From Clostridia bacterium (GTDB lineage Bacteria; Bacillota; Clostridia; Oscillospirales; CAG-382): DNA of 28,910 bases. Below are positions 1 to 7,351 of the stretch, piece by piece (position 1 is the stretch's first letter; each line of letters opens with the position of its first letter). The stretch lies in assembly GCA_900757905.1 (NCBI GenBank), contig CAAEPN010000118.1, positions 1-28,910 on the forward strand, written 5' to 3'. A model generated the notes under the pieces. That model searched no databases. It saw nothing but the letters and a program-made list of their open reading frames with translations, and was not told the DNA's origin. A program made the position numbers and the translations under genes.

Positions 1-1
1 A

Positions 2-937
2 GTCACCGGCAAGCCGTATGACACGCTGGAAGAGGTCATCGGGCTGCGCGGCGAGCCCGGAAACGGCTCTCTTGCCGATTTCGGCGTGAAGTATGCGGCA
101 CAGGAAATGACGGCGGACGGAAATATCGACATCGATAAGATGTGCGGCTATTTGAAGAGTGAGCCGTCCGTGAAAGTGGTATTTATCCAACGCTCCAAAG
201 GCTATGCGGTACGCAAAACGCTGTCTGCCGAGGAAATCGGACAGGCCGTCAAGGCAGCAAAGGCGGTAAAGCCGGAGGTTTTCGTCATCGTAGACAACTG
301 CTACGGCGAATTCTGCGATGAGCATGAGCCGACCTATTACGGCGCGGATCTCTGCATGGGTTCGCTCATCAAAAATCCGGGCGGTGGCATGGCCGAGACC
401 GGCGGATATCTTGCCGGTTCTTCCAAAGCAGTCGAGCTTTGCGCATATCGGCTCACCTGCCCCGGCATCGGCGCGGAGGGCGGCGCAACGCTCGGTCAGA
501 CCAAGAGCATGTACAAGGGACTTTTCTATGCGCCGCACACGGTCGCGCAAAGCTTGAAAACAGCGGCGCTTGCCGCAGCAGTTTTCGAAAACGAAGGCTT
601 TGCGGTCTGCCCGGCGTCAGACGAGGTACGCCACTGCATTATTCAGACGGTTTCCCTCGGTTCGGAAAAAAATATGCTCGCGTTCTGCCGCGGCATTCAA
701 GAGGGTGCGCCGGTAGATTCGCATGTCACGCCCGAACCGTGGCAGATGCCGGGGTATGCGGTGCCGGTCGTTATGGCGGCCGGAGCGTTCACGCAAGGCT
801 CTTCGATCGAGCTGTCAGCTGACGGGCCGTGCGTCGCACCGTACACGGTATACATGCAGGGCGGTCTTACCTACGAAAGCGGCAAGATCGGCGTTATGTT
901 TGCGCTTGAACATATGTTGGACGTCAAGAACGGTTAA
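2..937 (+). CDS. Methionine gamma-lyase family PLP-dependent protein (5' partial)
   Basis: The open frame runs in from the left edge, so the start lies outside the window. The first visible residues, VTGKPYDTLEEVIGLRG, are typical of the family once called aluminium resistance protein (PF06838), a fold-type I PLP enzyme related to cystathionine/methionine gamma-lyases. The cofactor lysine is probably the K of SLIKNPGGG (codon 371-373), followed by the glycine-rich MAETGGYLAG stretch. About 311 codons are visible, against roughly 410-430 usual for the family, so about a quarter is missing. The true substrate is not settled in this family; a role in sulfur amino acid breakdown is inference from homology. 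The gene ends in TAA and a strong terminator follows within 20 bp, so it is the last gene of its transcript. Confidence 0.88.
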   Translation, partial: VTGKPYDTLEEVIGLRGEPGNGSLADFGVKYAAQEMTADGNIDIDKMCGYLKSEPSVKVVFIQRSKGYAVRKTLSAEEIGQAVKAAKAVKPEVFVIVDNCYGEFCDEHEPTYYGADLCMGSLIKNPGGGMAETGGYLAGSSKAVELCAYRLTCPGIGAEGGATLGQTKSMYKGLFYAPHTVAQSLKTAALAAAVFENEGFAVCPASDEVRHCIIQTVSLGSEKNMLAFCRGIQEGAPVDSHVTPEPWQMPGYAVPVVMAAGAFTQGSSIELSADGPCVAPYTVYMQGGLTYESGKIGVMFALEHMLDVKNG

Positions 938-952
938 TAGAGGAAAACTTTC

Positions 953-991
953 AAACCCGGCTGCAAGCTATGTTTGCGGCCGGGTTTTTAT
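953..991 (+). terminator. Intrinsic terminator after the methionine gamma-lyase-family gene
   Basis: The arms AACCCGGCTGCAA (954-966) and TTGCGGCCGGGTT (974-986) pair over 13 bp with one G-U pair and a 7-nt loop. The run TTTTTATCTTTC follows. This is a textbook Rho-independent terminator. Confidence 0.93.
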
Positions 992-1028
992 CTTTCGTTA
1001 CAGGCAGAAGCATCGGCTTTCAAAAAAA

Positions 1029-1046
1029 ATTGGCTTTTCTGCCAAT
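1029..1046. other. Small inverted repeat directly upstream of a promoter
   Basis: ATTGGC (1029-1034) and GCCAAT (1041-1046) form a 6-bp stem with a 6-nt loop, preceded by eight A. Read on the minus strand this is a weak hairpin followed by eight T, which could stop antisense transcription. It also lies 5 bp upstream of the -35 box of the next gene and could be an operator. Neither role can be decided from sequence. Confidence 0.4.
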
Positions 1047-1051
1047 TTCTG

Positions 1052-1080
1052 TTGACAAAGGGAATTTTATATGATATCAT
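1052..1080 (+). promoter_or_regulatory. Sigma-A promoter for the beta-helix protein
   Basis: TTGACA (1052-1057) and TATCAT (1075-1080) are separated by exactly 17 bp. The -10 box is embedded in the perfect 10-bp palindrome ATGATATCAT (1071-1080), which could be a repressor site or chance in AT-rich sequence. The start codon follows 51 bp after the -10 box. Confidence 0.85.
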
Positions 1081-1131
1081 GATGATAGAAACCAATCCGA
1101 GCGAAAGGGTATCTGAAAGGAACAAGAGAAA

Positions 1132-3306
1132 ATGAAAAAGATCTTTGCAGCAATTTTTATACTACTTCTGACACCGTTCCTATTCACGGTCTATGCAGAC
1201 GGAGAGACCGCACAAGCGCATAATCACTTTGCATGCGGCACAGCCGACTGCGAAGAAAATCACGAGAGTGTCGGCAAGGTCGATTGGCAGGCATGGGACG
1301 GCGATACCACGGTCGGCACGGTAAGCGACACGGAGGTAAAGGCAGTATACTTATACCTCGAAGATGACCTTGTCATAACCGATACGCTTGATATCACGAA
1401 CGTTGCGGTATATCTTTGCCTGAACGGCAAAACGCTGACCATCAATAAAGCCGGATATCCGGCGGTCCGCGTCGGTGAAAACCAGAAATTTGTTCTCTGC
1501 GACTGCAAGGAAACCGGCAAAATCACGGGTGCAAAAGGACCGACAGAGGACGTTCTCACCCGTCGCGGAACAATCAACTGCCAATCGGGCAGTAACTTTG
1601 TGATGTATGGCGGCAGTATTGCGGACAACATCATCGAAGGCGCAAACGGCGGCGGTGTTTACGTGAGCGGCGGTACGTTCACCATGTACGGCGGTTCGAT
1701 AAGGAACAATCAGGCGCCAAACGGTTCGGGCGGCGCGGTATCCGTTGAAAACGGAAAGATCATCACCTATGGCGGCGAGATGACCGGCAACTATGCCGTA
1801 AACGGCGGCGCGATTCACCTCAAAGGCAACACCGGCGCGGAAATTCAGAAAATCAAGGCGATAAAAAACACGGCAAAATCGATGGGCGGCGCTATTTTCA
1901 TCGAAACAAGCGCCATTATGGAGATCCGCGAGATCGAGCTTGCCGAAAACACCGCAGCAAACGGCGCCGGCTTGTATCTGAGAAGCGTTAAAAACAATGT
2001 TTATGCCAATATCCGTAGCGCTTACATTCATGACAACACGGCGACCGCAAGCGGCGGCGGCTTGTTCTTAAACGCAGATGGCTATAGCAATTATGCCATC
2101 AGCATTCACGACAGTCGTATCTGCGACAATAACGCGACATCAAACGGCGGCGGTATCTATGCGCAAGACTCTGCCATGCTCAATCTGTACGGCGGAAGCA
2201 TCACCGGCAATACCGCAGGCGGCGACGGCGGCGGCATTTGTATGAGAAACAGTACCTATTTTAATATCTATAATTACCAACAAGGCACGGCTTCTATAAA
2301 AGAAAACTCCGCAAACCGCGGCGGCGGTATTTATACCAACGCCAGTGCCTTTATCTTAAACGGAACAAATGAAATTATGAACAACACTGCTTCAACCGCC
2401 GGCGGCGGCATCTATATTGCCGGAAGCGGTATGTGGCTCATCGTTACCAAATCGACCATCACCCAAAACACCGCGCCGATGGGCGGCGGCATCTGCTTAA
2501 ACAAAGGCAACTCCGGCTATGAACTCGACATTGGCGGCGGCACGTCGGTCATCGGAAACACGTCTCCCGACGGCTTGCCGAACAACCTCTACCTCAACAA
2601 CGGCCGAATGTTCCAGTTCCGCACCGGCTTGACCGGCAATGAGAAGATCGGCGTATCCGTAAGCGGAACGCCGACACTCGAAGAACCGGTCGATATCGAA
2701 TGGGTATTTTCAGAACAGTATCACGACAAGGGCGGAGACCGTTCGAACCTCATTATTCCGGACAACGATAATTACGAGGTCATCTATCAGAACGAACGGC
2801 ACAAGCTCATTCCGAAGATTCCGACCTGTACCGTAACCTTTGACCCGAACAACGGTGAAACGGAGCAAACCGTCACCGTGACGCAGGGTGACACGGTAAG
2901 CGGCTTTGATTATCCCATGCGCGACGGCTACATCTTTGACGCTTGGTACTCGGACGGCGCAGCCTACGATTTTGCAAAGCCGGTGACCGAGGACCTTACG
3001 CTTACGGCTCGGTGGATAAAAGAGGGCGAAACCGCACTTTGCGTTTCATCTTACAAAATAATCGTTTACAACCAAAGCCAACCGGCCGTGTTAATTATGG
3101 CAAGCTACGACGGAAACCGGCTTTTGGATGCAAAGACCAAAGAGCTTACCGGCGCGGAGACGGAAGAATATATCGGCGTTTTCGAAATCGGGCTGAACAC
3201 GGAAAATGCCACCAAAATAGCGGCGTTCCTATTGGATATGACCGGTGAAATGCGGCCGCTTTGTGAAAGCGCGGCGGCGGATTATGTGAAAGCGATCATG
3301 GAGTAA
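1132..3306 (+). CDS. Secreted right-handed beta-helix protein with InlB-type repeat
   Basis: This 724-residue protein starts at an ATG preceded by GAAAGGAAC. Residues 1-23 are a Sec signal peptide: MKK, a hydrophobic core, and a VYADG cleavage region. Residues of about 60-105 resemble the first rungs of clostridial beta-helix proteins (LDITNVAVYLCLNGKTLTI). From about 150 to 490 there are repeated rungs of the form GGGIYxxxxxxxxxYGGSITxN, typical of parallel beta-helix and polymorphic outer-membrane-type repeats. Residues 566-629 match an InlB B-repeat/Listeria-Bacteroides repeat (VTFDPNNGE, DGYIFDAWY, LTLTARWI). A tail of about 95 residues follows with no LPxTG motif, so the means of cell attachment is unclear. 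It stands alone between a promoter and a terminator. An adhesin or glycan-binding surface role is inference; no catalytic motif is recognisable. Confidence 0.85.
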   Translation: MKKIFAAIFILLLTPFLFTVYADGETAQAHNHFACGTADCEENHESVGKVDWQAWDGDTTVGTVSDTEVKAVYLYLEDDLVITDTLDITNVAVYLCLNGKTLTINKAGYPAVRVGENQKFVLCDCKETGKITGAKGPTEDVLTRRGTINCQSGSNFVMYGGSIADNIIEGANGGGVYVSGGTFTMYGGSIRNNQAPNGSGGAVSVENGKIITYGGEMTGNYAVNGGAIHLKGNTGAEIQKIKAIKNTAKSMGGAIFIETSAIMEIREIELAENTAANGAGLYLRSVKNNVYANIRSAYIHDNTATASGGGLFLNADGYSNYAISIHDSRICDNNATSNGGGIYAQDSAMLNLYGGSITGNTAGGDGGGICMRNSTYFNIYNYQQGTASIKENSANRGGGIYTNASAFILNGTNEIMNNTASTAGGGIYIAGSGMWLIVTKSTITQNTAPMGGGICLNKGNSGYELDIGGGTSVIGNTSPDGLPNNLYLNNGRMFQFRTGLTGNEKIGVSVSGTPTLEEPVDIEWVFSEQYHDKGGDRSNLIIPDNDNYEVIYQNERHKLIPKIPTCTVTFDPNNGETEQTVTVTQGDTVSGFDYPMRDGYIFDAWYSDGAAYDFAKPVTEDLTLTARWIKEGETALCVSSYKIIVYNQSQPAVLIMASYDGNRLLDAKTKELTGAETEEYIGVFEIGLNTENATKIAAFLLDMTGEMRPLCESAAADYVKAIME

Positions 3307-3328
3307 ACAACGCAAGCAACCGAAAAAG

Positions 3329-3360
3329 AACGGCGGAAAAACGATGATTTTTCTGCCGTT
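3329..3360. terminator. Bidirectional terminator between convergent genes
   Basis: AACGGCGGAAAAA (3329-3341) pairs with TTTTTCTGCCGTT (3348-3360) over 13 bp, with one G-U pair and a 6-nt loop. On the minus strand the stem is followed by CTTTTTC. It lies between the stop codons of the plus-strand beta-helix gene and the minus-strand YbaK gene and can serve both. Confidence 0.85.
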
Positions 3361-3376
3361 CTCTTGATGCTTTTCC

Positions 3377-3850
3377 CTATTCGGAAAAACCCTTGCATAC
3401 ATCGATCCAAGTACATGGAGCCGCATACGTTTCAAGCTCGTTAACAGTAAGCTCAATCGCACTGTTAGAGCTTCCGCAAGCCGGAAAGACCGTATCAAAG
3501 CGACGCAGCGATTCATCCAAATAAATCTTCACGCCGTCATTCACGGCAAACGGACAAACGCCGCCGACAGCATGTCCGATGCGCTCCTGCGCCTCCTCCG
3601 GTGTAAGCATTTTCGCCTTGGTACCGAAACACGCTTTATATTTGGCATTATCAATTTTTACATCGCCTGCCGCAACAACAAGAACCGGTTCTTCCTTTAC
3701 GGAAAACGACAGCGTTTTGGCAATACGCGCCGGTTCACAGCCAAGCGCTTTTGCCGCAAGCTCAACGGTTGCACTGGATAATTCCATTTCTCGAATACGG
3801 TCGGCTATGCCTTTGGTTTCAAAATAGGCTTTTACTTTTTCAATAGACAT
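3377..3850 (-). CDS. YbaK/EbsC-family Cys-tRNA(Pro) deacylase-like protein
   Basis: This 157-residue protein has the compact size and pattern of the YbaK/ProX editing fold (PF04073). Visible signatures are AKTLSFSV, the lysine-rich VKIDNAKYKACFG segment, the GHAVGGVCPFAV loop, and the C-terminal half ending near GSSNSAIELTVNEL. Family members hydrolyse mischarged Cys-tRNA(Pro) or related aminoacyl-tRNAs, in trans to ProRS, in the cytoplasm. The start was placed at ATG 3850 because AAAGGAATG precedes it. A longer frame begins inside the neighbouring terminator hairpin (3881-3919) and is rejected. Only about 30 bp separate that hairpin from the start codon, so it may depend on read-through from the upstream gene. 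The exact tRNA substrate is not shown by the sequence. Confidence 0.88.
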   Translation of the reverse strand: MSIEKVKAYFETKGIADRIREMELSSATVELAAKALGCEPARIAKTLSFSVKEEPVLVVAAGDVKIDNAKYKACFGTKAKMLTPEEAQERIGHAVGGVCPFAVNDGVKIYLDESLRRFDTVFPACGSSNSAIELTVNELETYAAPCTWIDVCKGFSE

Positions 3851-3880
3851 TCTGCATTCCTTTTCTTTAATTTCTTTAAT

Positions 3881-3919
3881 AAAAATCAAGAGGCACACGA
3901 TTCATGCCTCTTGATTTTT
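3881..3919 (-). terminator. Terminator after the TIM-barrel gene, upstream of ybaK
   Basis: The arms AAAAATCAAGAGGCA (3881-3895) and TGCCTCTTGATTTTT (3905-3919) form a perfect 15-bp stem with a 9-nt loop. On the minus strand it is followed by ATTAAAG. It lies 6 bp after the stop codon of the 3926-4657 gene. Confidence 0.88.
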
Positions 3920-3925
3920 GCTTAA

Positions 3926-4657
3926 TTAAACGGTTTCTTTTTTAAGGAAATCCGCGCAGCGTTTAACTTCTTCAAGACCGGTCGGGTTCAAGCCTTCGCT
4001 TTCAACGACCATCAACAGGCCGAGGTCTTTTGCCTTTGCCATAACGTCGCGAACCGGGGCGGAGCCTTCGCCGAGAGCCTTACCGGCAACGACCGGATAA
4101 CGGTTGCCGTCCTTTAAGTGAATGCAGCCAATGAGTCTGTCCTTGAATTCTTCGAGAACGGTGACCGGGTCACGGTGTGCGACAAATGCCCAGAACGTAT
4201 CGATCTCAAACTTGATATTGGTCTTTTCCTTAAAGTAAAGGTTCGGATAGATCGCGTTTCCGTTAAGAATGAATTCTCTGTGGTGGTTATGGTAACCGAG
4301 TTCAATACCCTCTGCGGCCAGCATAGGCTGATACTTATTGAAGAGCTCAACGGCATGGTCGAGCGCTTCCTTGTTCGAGGTATCGACGCCCGGAACAATA
4401 TAACGCTTGTTGCCGATGGTCTTGTGGTATTTTACCGTGCCGGCGAAATCGTTTTCAAGATCGCCGAAGCCGGAATGCGTACCGGAAACCGTAAGGCCGT
4501 ATTTGTCAAGCCATTCCTTGACCTGTTCGGCGCTGTGACCGAAGAAGCCGGCCGGTTCAACGTATTCGTAACCCATAGCGGCCACTTCGCGAAGTGTCAT
4601 TTCATAATCTTTTTCGGCAGCGTCTCTTACGCTGTACAGCTGTAATCCGTATTTCAT
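3926..4657 (-). CDS. Sugar phosphate isomerase/epimerase (xylose isomerase-like TIM barrel)
   Basis: This 243-residue cytoplasmic protein belongs to the AP endonuclease 2/xylose isomerase-like TIM-barrel family (PF01261). Motifs in order are GLQLYSVR (residues 4-11), SGTHSG (58-63), GYHNHHREF (121-129), EIDTFW (151-156), IHLKDG (179-184) and VVESEG (217-222). The conserved D153, H180 and E219 are the expected metal-binding type. Such enzymes isomerise or epimerise sugars, inositols or hydroxy-keto acids; the substrate cannot be told here. The start at ATG 4657 was chosen because CAGGAGGAAATAGC lies directly upstream; an 11-residue longer frame has no ribosome site. It has its own promoter (4700-4728) and terminator (3881-3919), so it is probably a single-gene unit next to a second enzyme of the same fold. 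Confidence 0.9.
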   Translation of the reverse strand: MKYGLQLYSVRDAAEKDYEMTLREVAAMGYEYVEPAGFFGHSAEQVKEWLDKYGLTVSGTHSGFGDLENDFAGTVKYHKTIGNKRYIVPGVDTSNKEALDHAVELFNKYQPMLAAEGIELGYHNHHREFILNGNAIYPNLYFKEKTNIKFEIDTFWAFVAHRDPVTVLEEFKDRLIGCIHLKDGNRYPVVAGKALGEGSAPVRDVMAKAKDLGLLMVVESEGLNPTGLEEVKRCADFLKKETV

Positions 4658-4699
4658 TGCTATTTCCTCCTGATTTGGGCATATTGCCAAGGTAAGAAC

Positions 4700-4728
4700 A
4701 GTATAACACGACTTTTTCGGTTTTGCAA
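4700..4728 (-). promoter_or_regulatory. Promoter for the 3926-4657 TIM-barrel gene
   Basis: Read on the minus strand, TTGCAA (4723-4728) and TATACT (4700-4705) are separated by 17 bp. It lies 43 bp upstream of the ATG. Confidence 0.82.
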
Positions 4729-4794
4729 GACATTTTCTTCCGGAAAACAGGAAATTTTTTACTTTTTTTAGAAGAAGCGCACAAAACGGCCTAT

Positions 4795-5604
4795 TTATCC
4801 GGCCAAATAAACGCCCATGCGGTACAAGAGGCGAAGCACGTCCGGCAGAAATTCATCGGGAATACGGTCGTAGACGAACTCGTAGGTAAATTCACCGGCA
4901 TATCCGGCGTCCTTCAAAATTTTTACGCAGGCAGGCAAATCCAACTCGCCTAAAAACGGAAACAGGTGAAGATCCTTGCCGTAATAATTATCGTGCATGT
5001 GCGTTGCGATGATCCGGTTGGCGTACAAGCAGATATTTTCAAGATAATGCTTATCATCCGCCACCTTGGCATGACCGGTATCAAGGCAAATACCGACATT
5101 TTCTTTCGGGAACATTCCGACGAGTTTCAGCAGTTCCTCCGGCGTCGAGCAATAGCGCGGCATATTCATATCCGGAAACACGTTCTCAAACGCCAACTTC
5201 ATGTCAAAACGGTCAAGCAGCTCGACCGCCGGCGAAAATAAACGGTAATTAAAATCCAAAACTGCTTTCTCCGAATAGGTCTCAGCGGCAAAGTCAAACT
5301 CGTCGCCGTGAACGACAAGTATTTTTGAACCCAAAAGATGTGCGCTTCGCACTGCGCTTAAAATATCCTCTGCAAAGAGCGCGTAGTCCTTCTTCTCATA
5401 GCGGTTGAACGGACAATGCGATTGATTGACTGTTAACGCGTATTTTTCCAATATTCCTGCCGTCTGTTCGGCTTGGTTTTCCGGCACAAGTAAGTCCACA
5501 TTCGAAAATCCGGCGGCGGCACAGAGCTTTAAAACCTCCTCCAAAGGACGTTTGCGTCCGTCGGCACGGTCACAGAAATGTGCGGCATTGATCGAAAGCT
5601 TCAT
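4795..5604 (-). CDS. Sugar phosphate isomerase/epimerase, second xylose isomerase-like TIM barrel
   Basis: This 269-residue protein is of the same superfamily as its neighbour but clearly a different subfamily. Motifs are QSHCPF (61-66), LVVHGDEF (96-103), AFENVF (138-143), LDTGHA (174-179), THMHDN (201-206), FLGELD (217-222) and TYEF (240-243). E140, D175, H202 and E242 are candidate metal ligands, and the LDTGH and HxHDN motifs are typical of the endonuclease IV-like branch. The start at ATG 5604 follows AAAGGGAAAG. A TTG at 5625 overlapping the upstream stop lacks a ribosome site. The gene lies 17 bp after the glycerol-1-phosphate dehydrogenase gene and is almost certainly cotranscribed, which hints at a shared pathway acting on a sugar or polyol phosphate. 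The substrate is unknown. Confidence 0.88.
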   Translation of the reverse strand: MKLSINAAHFCDRADGRKRPLEEVLKLCAAAGFSNVDLLVPENQAEQTAGILEKYALTVNQSHCPFNRYEKKDYALFAEDILSAVRSAHLLGSKILVVHGDEFDFAAETYSEKAVLDFNYRLFSPAVELLDRFDMKLAFENVFPDMNMPRYCSTPEELLKLVGMFPKENVGICLDTGHAKVADDKHYLENICLYANRIIATHMHDNYYGKDLHLFPFLGELDLPACVKILKDAGYAGEFTYEFVYDRIPDEFLPDVLRLLYRMGVYLAG

Positions 5605-5621
5605 ATATATCTTTCCCTTTT

Positions 5622-6920
5622 TCAAAACTTGATCTCATCGATAATTCCCAAATCAAAGCACAGCCGCGACAGCACATATTTATCGCGGATATCCTTGGTC
5701 GCATGAAATACGCGCGGCAGATCGCGTTCGTCAAGACCGATGTCACGCGCCCTCTCGGGAGCGCCGATCTTACGAAGCAGTGCACGGATATCTTCGGCGT
5801 GCGGCACTTCTTCGGCAATGATCTTTTGAATATCCGGCCAACGGTCTATAATGATTTCCAACCGTTCGGCATGCTTTTGCACATCGTATTTCTGTTCTTT
5901 TTGTTCCAAAGCGATCATCGCTTGTGCGCCCTTTCCGAGAAATGTGCGCAGGTCTTCTTTATAGGCTTCGTAATCGAAGCGTTTCACGTAATCGAGCGCT
6001 TTTTGCTTATCCGGCGTATAGGTGCGCAAAAAGTCATAGATCTCAGCGGCATACAGCGTGCCGACCGCGCACTGGATTCCGTGCAGATCGACCGGTGTGC
6101 CGAATTCAAGGCCGCGCATATCCCAGATGTGGGAAAAATAATGCTCTACACCAGACGCCGGCCGCGACATACCGGCATACTCCATGGCCGCACCGCCGAG
6201 CACCAAGCCTTCAAACACGGCCTGTACGGCGCTTTCGTCACGCTTCAAAAGACCGTCGGCATGCTTGACGCACTTATCTAACGCGCTTCGTACCATACCG
6301 GCGACGGCTTCGCAATAGTATTCGCCGGTGATGATATGCGATAAGCGCCATTCGCAGATACTGATATATTTAGCAAGCATATCGCCAAGCCCCGAAACAA
6401 GCATCCGCATGGGCGCGTCCTTGAGGATCGCGGTATCGCCGATCACGATATCCGGGCATTTGGAGGGCAGCGTGATTTTTAAGCCGTCGCGCTCCACCGA
6501 CGAGGAGGCCGACGCATAACCGTCCATGGAGGGCGCTGTGCCGACGATGATATACGGCTTTCCGGCAAGGGCAGCCAAAATTTTTCCGGTATCGTTGAGC
6601 ACGCCCGAACCGACGGCGATGACCGCGTCGCAGCTATGATCAAAATGCATAACGGCGCTGCCGATCGTTTCTTCATCCGGCTTTAAGGCTTCGTTCTCGA
6701 AGATATGGAGAGAATACGGTTTTCCGGCTGCCTCCAAAAGCTCTGCGACGCGTTTTCCGGCTGCCGCATAGGTATGCACGTCCGCAAGCAAAAACAGCTT
6801 TGCATACGGTTTGACAAGCTCCGGCAACTGTTCGAGAACGCCTGAGCCGATCACGAGCTTGTTTACCGAAGAACGGTGAATTCTGCCGCATGGGCAATTT
6901 TTGATCTCGGTTAATGTCAT
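5622..6920 (-). CDS. sn-Glycerol-1-phosphate dehydrogenase family protein (AraM/EgsA type)
   Basis: This 432-residue member of the iron-type alcohol dehydrogenase superfamily resembles Bacillus AraM and archaeal EgsA, which reduce dihydroxyacetone phosphate to sn-glycerol 1-phosphate with NAD(P)H. The nucleotide-binding motif GSGVLND is at residues 104-110 and APSMDGYAS at 129-137. Probable metal ligands are D180 (GLGD), H260 (SGVEH) and H280 (DLHGIQ). The start at ATG 6920 is preceded by GATAGGAAAG; 26 further upstream codons are open but overlap the promoter and are rejected. It heads a two-gene unit with the TIM barrel at 4795-5604. In Firmicutes such genes occur in arabinose operons or feed heptaprenylglyceryl phosphate synthesis. 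Neither context is visible here, so the family call is firm and the pathway is open. Confidence 0.9.
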   Translation of the reverse strand: MTLTEIKNCPCGRIHRSSVNKLVIGSGVLEQLPELVKPYAKLFLLADVHTYAAAGKRVAELLEAAGKPYSLHIFENEALKPDEETIGSAVMHFDHSCDAVIAVGSGVLNDTGKILAALAGKPYIIVGTAPSMDGYASASSSVERDGLKITLPSKCPDIVIGDTAILKDAPMRMLVSGLGDMLAKYISICEWRLSHIITGEYYCEAVAGMVRSALDKCVKHADGLLKRDESAVQAVFEGLVLGGAAMEYAGMSRPASGVEHYFSHIWDMRGLEFGTPVDLHGIQCAVGTLYAAEIYDFLRTYTPDKQKALDYVKRFDYEAYKEDLRTFLGKGAQAMIALEQKEQKYDVQKHAERLEIIIDRWPDIQKIIAEEVPHAEDIRALLRKIGAPERARDIGLDERDLPRVFHATKDIRDKYVLSRLCFDLGIIDEIKF

Positions 6921-6962
6921 TTCTTTCACTTTCCTATCGTTCAGTATGATATTTCTTATGCT

Positions 6963-6991
6963 ATAATAAGGAAAAAAACCGAAAATGTCAA
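6963..6991 (-). promoter_or_regulatory. Promoter for the glycerol-1-phosphate dehydrogenase unit
   Basis: On the minus strand TTGACA (6986-6991) and TATTAT (6963-6968) are spaced by 17 bp, 43 bp ahead of the ATG at 6920. Confidence 0.85.
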
Positions 6992-7009
6992 TATTCAAAC
7001 AAAATATTG
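6989..7009. promoter_or_regulatory. Possible operator overlapping the -35 box
   Basis: CAATATT (6989-6995) and AATATTG (7003-7009) form a perfect 7-bp inverted repeat with a 7-bp spacer. It overlaps three bases of the -35 box of the minus-strand promoter, a usual place for a repressor site. The AT-rich context lowers confidence, and no regulator gene is nearby. Confidence 0.4.
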
Positions 7010-7158
7010 GCGATATCTCTCACAATTTGGACAAAAGTGCAAAATCGACGTTCGAAAATTGAACAATTCGAATATTTGCAGTCATGCAATTCAAGACTTC
7101 TGTGAAATCCTACAGATTTGTTCACACTGCTACCACGAATATTTATCAAATTTATCGG
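7010..7158. other. AT-rich spacer between divergent promoters
   Basis: No gene or RNA is recognisable in these 149 bp. An imperfect inverted repeat, TTCGAAAATTG and CAATTCGAA (about 7050-7073), and the 8-nt direct repeat GAATATTT are present. They do not form a convincing pair of Bacillus PurR boxes. Weak open frames here are not supported by ribosome sites. Confidence 0.5.
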
Positions 7159-7187
7159 TTGACTTTTTTCGCGTTTGCTGTTATAAT
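7159..7187 (+). promoter_or_regulatory. Sigma-A promoter of the purine operon
   Basis: TTGACT (7159-7164) and the perfect TATAAT (7182-7187) are spaced by 17 bp. The predicted transcript starts near 7194, about 10 nt before the first helix of the riboswitch. Confidence 0.92.
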
Positions 7188-7203
7188 AGTCATGTAAACG
7201 AAA

Positions 7204-7275
7204 TTCTCTGCAACTGACGGAACCGTGGGTCACCACAAGGAAACAGAGAACATACATGCCGACCGTCTGGGCACA
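7204..7275 (+). ncRNA. ZTP riboswitch aptamer (pfl motif)
   Basis: The outer helix pairs TTCTCTG (7204-7210) with CAGAGAA (7244-7250). Inside it, GTGG (7225-7228) pairs with CCAC (7233-7236). The diagnostic 3' segment CCGACCGTCTGGGCA follows at 7259-7273. The pseudoknot is formed by GACGG (7216-7220) with CCGTC (7263-7267). The common family form is GGCGG/CCGCC, so the paired change from G-C to A-T is a covariation that supports the structure. This class binds ZMP/ZTP, which build up when 10-formyl-tetrahydrofolate is short, and raises expression of purine and folate genes. It lies between the promoter and purE, exactly where this class is usually found. Confidence 0.92.
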
Positions 7276-7310
7276 CTTGCTTCGTCAGAGTAAGTGTGCC
7301 CTTTTGTTTT
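7269..7310 (+). terminator. Riboswitch expression platform (regulated terminator)
   Basis: GGGCACACTT (7269-7278) pairs with AAGTGTGCCC (7292-7301) with a 13-nt loop, followed by TTTTGTTTT. The 5' arm begins with the GGGC of the aptamer's conserved CTGGGC, so aptamer folding and terminator folding exclude each other. Ligand binding should therefore permit read-through into purE. Confidence 0.92.
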
Positions 7311-7351
7311 CGCGGCGCATAGCCGCATACGTAAGAAAGGAATGTGAACGC

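Noticed and set aside
1351..2031. Long minus-strand open frame (226 codons) opposite the beta-helix gene
   Set aside because: It is a mirror of the repetitive GGC-rich rungs; no ribosome site, and the plus frame has a signal peptide and domain structure.
4118..4645. Plus-strand open frame (175 codons) opposite the TIM-barrel gene
   Set aside because: It is antisense to a well-supported enzyme and has no recognisable motif or ribosome site.
7050..7073. Possible PurR boxes upstream of the purine promoter
   Set aside because: Only one GTTCG core is seen, without the paired spacing of Bacillus PurBoxes; the riboswitch already explains control.
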